From positions 4,322,415 through 4,386,414 of the forward strand of contig OX422205.1 of the NCBI GenBank assembly GCA_949130485.1: DNA of 64,000 nucleotides, read 5' to 3'. The number at the start of each line of letters is the position of its first letter. The first letter of the stretch is position 1. The notes beneath the pieces were generated by a model, which was not told where the DNA came from, did not search any database, and saw nothing but the letters and a program-made list of their open reading frames with translations. Of the stretch, positions 59,816-64,000 are shown one piece after another. Both the position numbers and the translations under genes were made by a program. This DNA is from Agelas oroides. Lineage: Eukaryota > Porifera > Demospongiae > Agelasida > Agelasidae.

Positions 59816-62800
59816 GACATCATCAGACATAATGAGACAGCATGACACACTACGAGACATTATGGATACAATGGGCCTGTATGAGACAGCATGAGAAACT
59901 GCGACAATAGGAGACCACATGAGACGTTATGAGACATGATGAGACAGTATGAGACACTATGAGACAATGAGACATCATGAGATATTATGAGACAGCATGA
60001 GACTCTATGAGTCATTGAGACATCATGAGATATTAAGAGATAGCATGAGACACTATGAGACAATAGGAGACATCTTGAGATATTATGAGACAGCATGAGA
60101 CACTACGAGACATAGATCCAATGGGACTGTATGAAACAGCATAAGACACTGACACAATAGGAGATATCATGAGACATTGAGACACTATAAGACATCATGA
60201 GACATTATGAGACGGCATGAGACACTATCAGCCAATAAGAGACATCACGAGACATTATAAGACATTATGGATGCGACGGGACAGTATGATAACACTATGA
60301 GACAATAGGAGACAGTATGATACAGTATGAGACACTATGAGACACCATCAGACATTGAGACAGCATGAGACACTGTGAGACAAAAGGAAACACCATGAGA
60401 CATTATGAGACAGCGTAAGACACTACGAGACAGTATGACATGCAATAGATCTGTATGTGACAGTATGAGACACTGTGAGACAATAGGAGACATCATGAGA
60501 TATTATGAGACACTATGACACATCATGAGACATCATGAGACAGCATGAGGTACTACGAGACATTATGGATGCAATGGGACTGTATGAGACAGCATGAGAC
60601 ACCATGAGACAATAGGAGACATCGTCAGGCAGTATGAGACATCATGAGGCATTATGACACAGCATGAGACACTGAGACAATAAGAGACATCATGAGACAT
60701 TATGAGAGAGCATGAGACACTACGAGACATATGAGATGCAATGGGACTTTCTCAGACAGTATGAGAAACTATGAGACAATAGGAGACATTACGTGACTTT
60801 ATGAGACAGAATGAGACATTATGGACACAAAGGGACTGTATGAGACAGCATGAGACACTATGAGACAATAGGAGACATCATCAGACATTATGAGACAGAA
60901 TGAGACATTATGGAAGCAATGGCACTGTATGAGACAGCATGAGACACTGAGACAATAGGAGACATCATGAGACATTATGAGACACTATGAGACATCATGA
61001 GACATTGTGAGACAGCATGAGACACTATGAGATATTATAGACCCATTGGGACTATATGAGACAGCATGAGACACCATGAGAAATAGGAGATATCGTGAGA
61101 CATTATAAGACATTATGGATGCGATGGGTCTGTATGATAACACTATGAGACAATAGGGGACAGTATGATACAGTATGAGACACTATGAGACACCATCAGA
61201 CATTGAGACAGCATGAGACACTGTGAGACAAAAGGAGACATCATGAGACATTAGGAGACAGCATGAGACACTACAAGACAGTATGACATGCAATAGGACT
61301 GTATGTGACAGTATGAGACACTGTGAGACAATAGGAGACATCATGATATATTCTGAGACACTATGACACATCATGAGACATCATGAGACATCATGAGACA
61401 GCATGAGGTACTACGAGACATTATGGAGGCAATGGGACTGTATGAGACAGCATGAGACACCATGAGACAATAGGAGACATCGTCAGGCAGTATGAGACAT
61501 CATGAGGCATTATGACACAGCATGAGACACTGAGACAATAAGAGACATCATGAGACATTATGAGAGAGCATGAGACACTACGAGACATATGAGATGCAAT
61601 GGGAGTTTATCAGACAGTATGAGAAACTATGAGACAATAGGAGACATTACGTGACTTTATGAGACATTATGGACACAAAGGGACTGTATGATACAGCATA
61701 AGACACTATGAGACAATAGGAGACAACATCAGACATTATGAGACAGAATGAGCCATTATGGATGCAATGGGACTGTATGAGACAGCATGAGACACTGAGA
61801 CAATAGGAGACATCATGAGACATTATGAGACACTATGAGACATCATGAGACATTGTGAGACAGCATGAGACACTATGAGATATTATAGATCCAATGGGAC
61901 TGTATGAGACAGCATGAGACACTGAGACAATAGGAGACATCATCAGACATTATGAGACAGTATGAGACACTACTAGCCAATAAGAGCCATCATGAGACAT
62001 GATGAGACAGCATGAGACACTGACACAATAGGAGACATCGTGAGGCAGTATGAGACACTATGAGGCACTATGAGACACCATGAGATATTATGGGACATCA
62101 TGGCACAGCATGACACACTACGAGACATTATGGATGCAATGGGACTGTATGAGACAACATGAAACATGAGACACTATGAGACAAGAGGAGACATCATGAG
62201 ATATTATGAGACAGCATGAGACACTACGAGACATTATAGATCCAATGGGACTGTATGAGACAGCATGAGACACTACGAGACATTATAGATCCAATGGGAC
62301 AGTATGAGACAGCATGAGACACTACGAGAAAATAGGAGACAACATCAGACATTATGAGACAGCATGAGACACTATGAAACAATGAGACACATCCTGAGAC
62401 GTCATGAGACAGCATGAGACTCTAGGAGACATTATGGATCCAATGCGACTCTATGACACAGCATACGATACTGAGACAATAGGAGACATCATGAGACATT
62501 ATGAGCCAGCATGATACACACCGAGACATTATAGATGCAATGGGACTGTATGAGACAGCATGAGACACTGAGACAATAGGAAACATCATCAGACATTATG
62601 AGACAGTATGAAACACTACTAGCCAATAAGAGACATCATGAGACATGATGAGACAGCATGAGACATTATGAGACATTATGGATGAGACAATAGGAGACAT
62701 CACCAGACATTATGAGATATTATGAGATTTTATGAGGCAGCTTGAGACATTATGAGACATCATGAGATATTATGAGACAGCATGAGATATATAAATAATG

Positions 62801-64000
62801 AGACAGCATGTCACACTACGAGACATTATGGATGCAATGGGACAGCATGAGACACCATGAGACACCATGAGAAATAGGAGATATCGTGAGACATTGAGAC
62901 AGTATAAGACATCATGAGACATTATGAGACGGCATGAGACACTATCAGCCAATAAGAGATATCATGAGACATTATAAGACATTATGGATGCGATGGGAAT
63001 GTATGATATCACTATGAGACAATAGGAGACAGTATGAGACATCATCAGACATTGTGACAGCATGAGACACTGTGAGACAAAAGGAGACATCATGAGACAC
63101 TATGAGACAGCATAAGACACTACGAGACATTATGACATGCAATAAAACTGTATGTGACAGTATGAGACACTGTGAGACAATAGGAGACATCATGAAACAG
63201 CATGAGACACCATGAGACAATAGGAGACATCGTCAGGCAGTATGAGACATCATGAGGCATTATGACACAGCATGAGACACTGAGACAATAAGAGACATCA
63301 TGAGACATTATGAGAGAGCATGAGACACTGCAATGGGACTTTCTCAGACAGTATGAGAAACTATGAGACAATAGGAGACATTACGTGACTTTATGAGACA
63401 GAATGAGACATTATGGACACAAAGGGACTGTATGAGAAAGCATGAGACACTATGAGACAATAGGAGACATCATCAGACATTATGAGACAGAATGAGACAT
63501 TATGGATGCAAAGGGACTGTATGAGACAGCATGAGACACTATGAGACATCATGAGACATTGTGAGACAGCATGAGACACTATGAGATATTATAGATCCAA
63601 TAGGACTGTATGAGACAGCATGAGACACCATGAGAAATAGGAGATATCGTGAGACATTATAAGACATTATGGATGCGATGGGTCTGTATGATAACACTAT
63701 GAGACAATAGGAGACAGTATGATACAGTATGAGACACTATGAGACACCATCAGACATTGAGACAGCATGAGACACTGTGAGACAAAAGGAGACATCATGA
63801 GACATTATGAGACAGCGTAAGACACTACGAGACAGTATGACATGCAATAGATCTGTATGTGACAGTATGAGACACTGTGAGACAATAGGAGACATCATGA
63901 GATATTATGAGACACTATGACACATCATGAGACATCATGAGACAGCATGAGGTACTACGAGACATTATGGATGCAATGGGACTGTATGAGACAGCATGAG

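Larger units (their letters stand above)
49071..64000 (+). repeat. TGAGACANNA decamer satellite with higher-order structure (continues past the right edge)
   Basis: The base unit is 10 bp, TGAGACANNA, with the two variable bases mostly CT, AT, TC, TT or GC. Units are ordered into an approximately 99-bp block, typically GC, CT, AT, TC, TT, GC, CT, TT, then the punctuation TGGATGCAATGGGACTGTA. Longer copies exist: a 493-bp duplication (53223 to 53716) and an approximately 10-kb one (50243 to 60273; 51016 to 61121; 52917 to 62990). Minus-strand frames full of VSHAVSYCLIMSHD are translation artefacts of 10-bp periodicity. Confidence 0.95.

Noticed and set aside
49809..63579. Many minus-strand frames rich in VSHAVSYCLIMSHD
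   Set aside because: They are translations of the 10-bp satellite (30 bp = 10 codons), with no splice or start context.
49071..64000. CRISPR-like array (constant word with variable spacers)
   Set aside because: Unit length is 10 bp and the variable field is two bases; the window is eukaryotic with spliced genes. It is a satellite.

Overview
This is eukaryotic DNA: every recognisable protein is split by short GT-AG introns whose reading phases join cleanly. The gene set (ciliary TMEM231, mitochondrial TIMM21, tRNA deaminase ADAT1, a PTB-domain adaptor, a two-LIM scaffold) is metazoan. Compact genes, short introns and many small DNA transposons suggest an early-branching animal, most likely a sponge. 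That assignment is inference, not proof.

Layout. 1-6.7 kb (minus): a coiled-coil/Ser-rich gene whose 3' part is an array of about 25 very small exons that runs off the left edge. 7.4-11.5 kb (minus): two tandem paralogues encoding small secreted Cys-containing proteins with matching promoters. 11.8-16.7 kb (minus): ADAT1, all but its first exon. 18.7-20.9 kb (plus): TIMM21, tail-to-tail with TMEM231 (minus, 21.5-25.6 kb). 26.9-31.0 kb (minus): a PTB-domain gene with an N-terminal membrane segment. It diverges from a LIM / proline-rich / LIM gene (plus, 31.3-44.2 kb) across a 260-380 bp shared promoter region. 44.6-48.65 kb: a GGACAGCAT satellite split by a nest of inverted-repeat transposons. 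49.07-64.0 kb (right edge): about 15 kb of satellite built from a 10-bp unit (TGAGACANNA) arranged in about 99-bp higher-order units and an approximately 10-kb duplication.

The single-copy genes do not form one pathway. TMEM231, and perhaps the first coiled-coil gene, point to cilia; ADAT1 and TIMM21 are housekeeping. The strongest unexpected signals are: a family of tiny inverted-repeat elements (TAGTCTCG.../TAGCCTCG... termini) with 9-bp target-site duplications (exact at four loci, one mismatch at two); the 153-bp tandem exon array; the paralogous secreted pair with conserved promoters; and the helical-pitch satellite, which holds a datable LINE-like insertion and its empty site.
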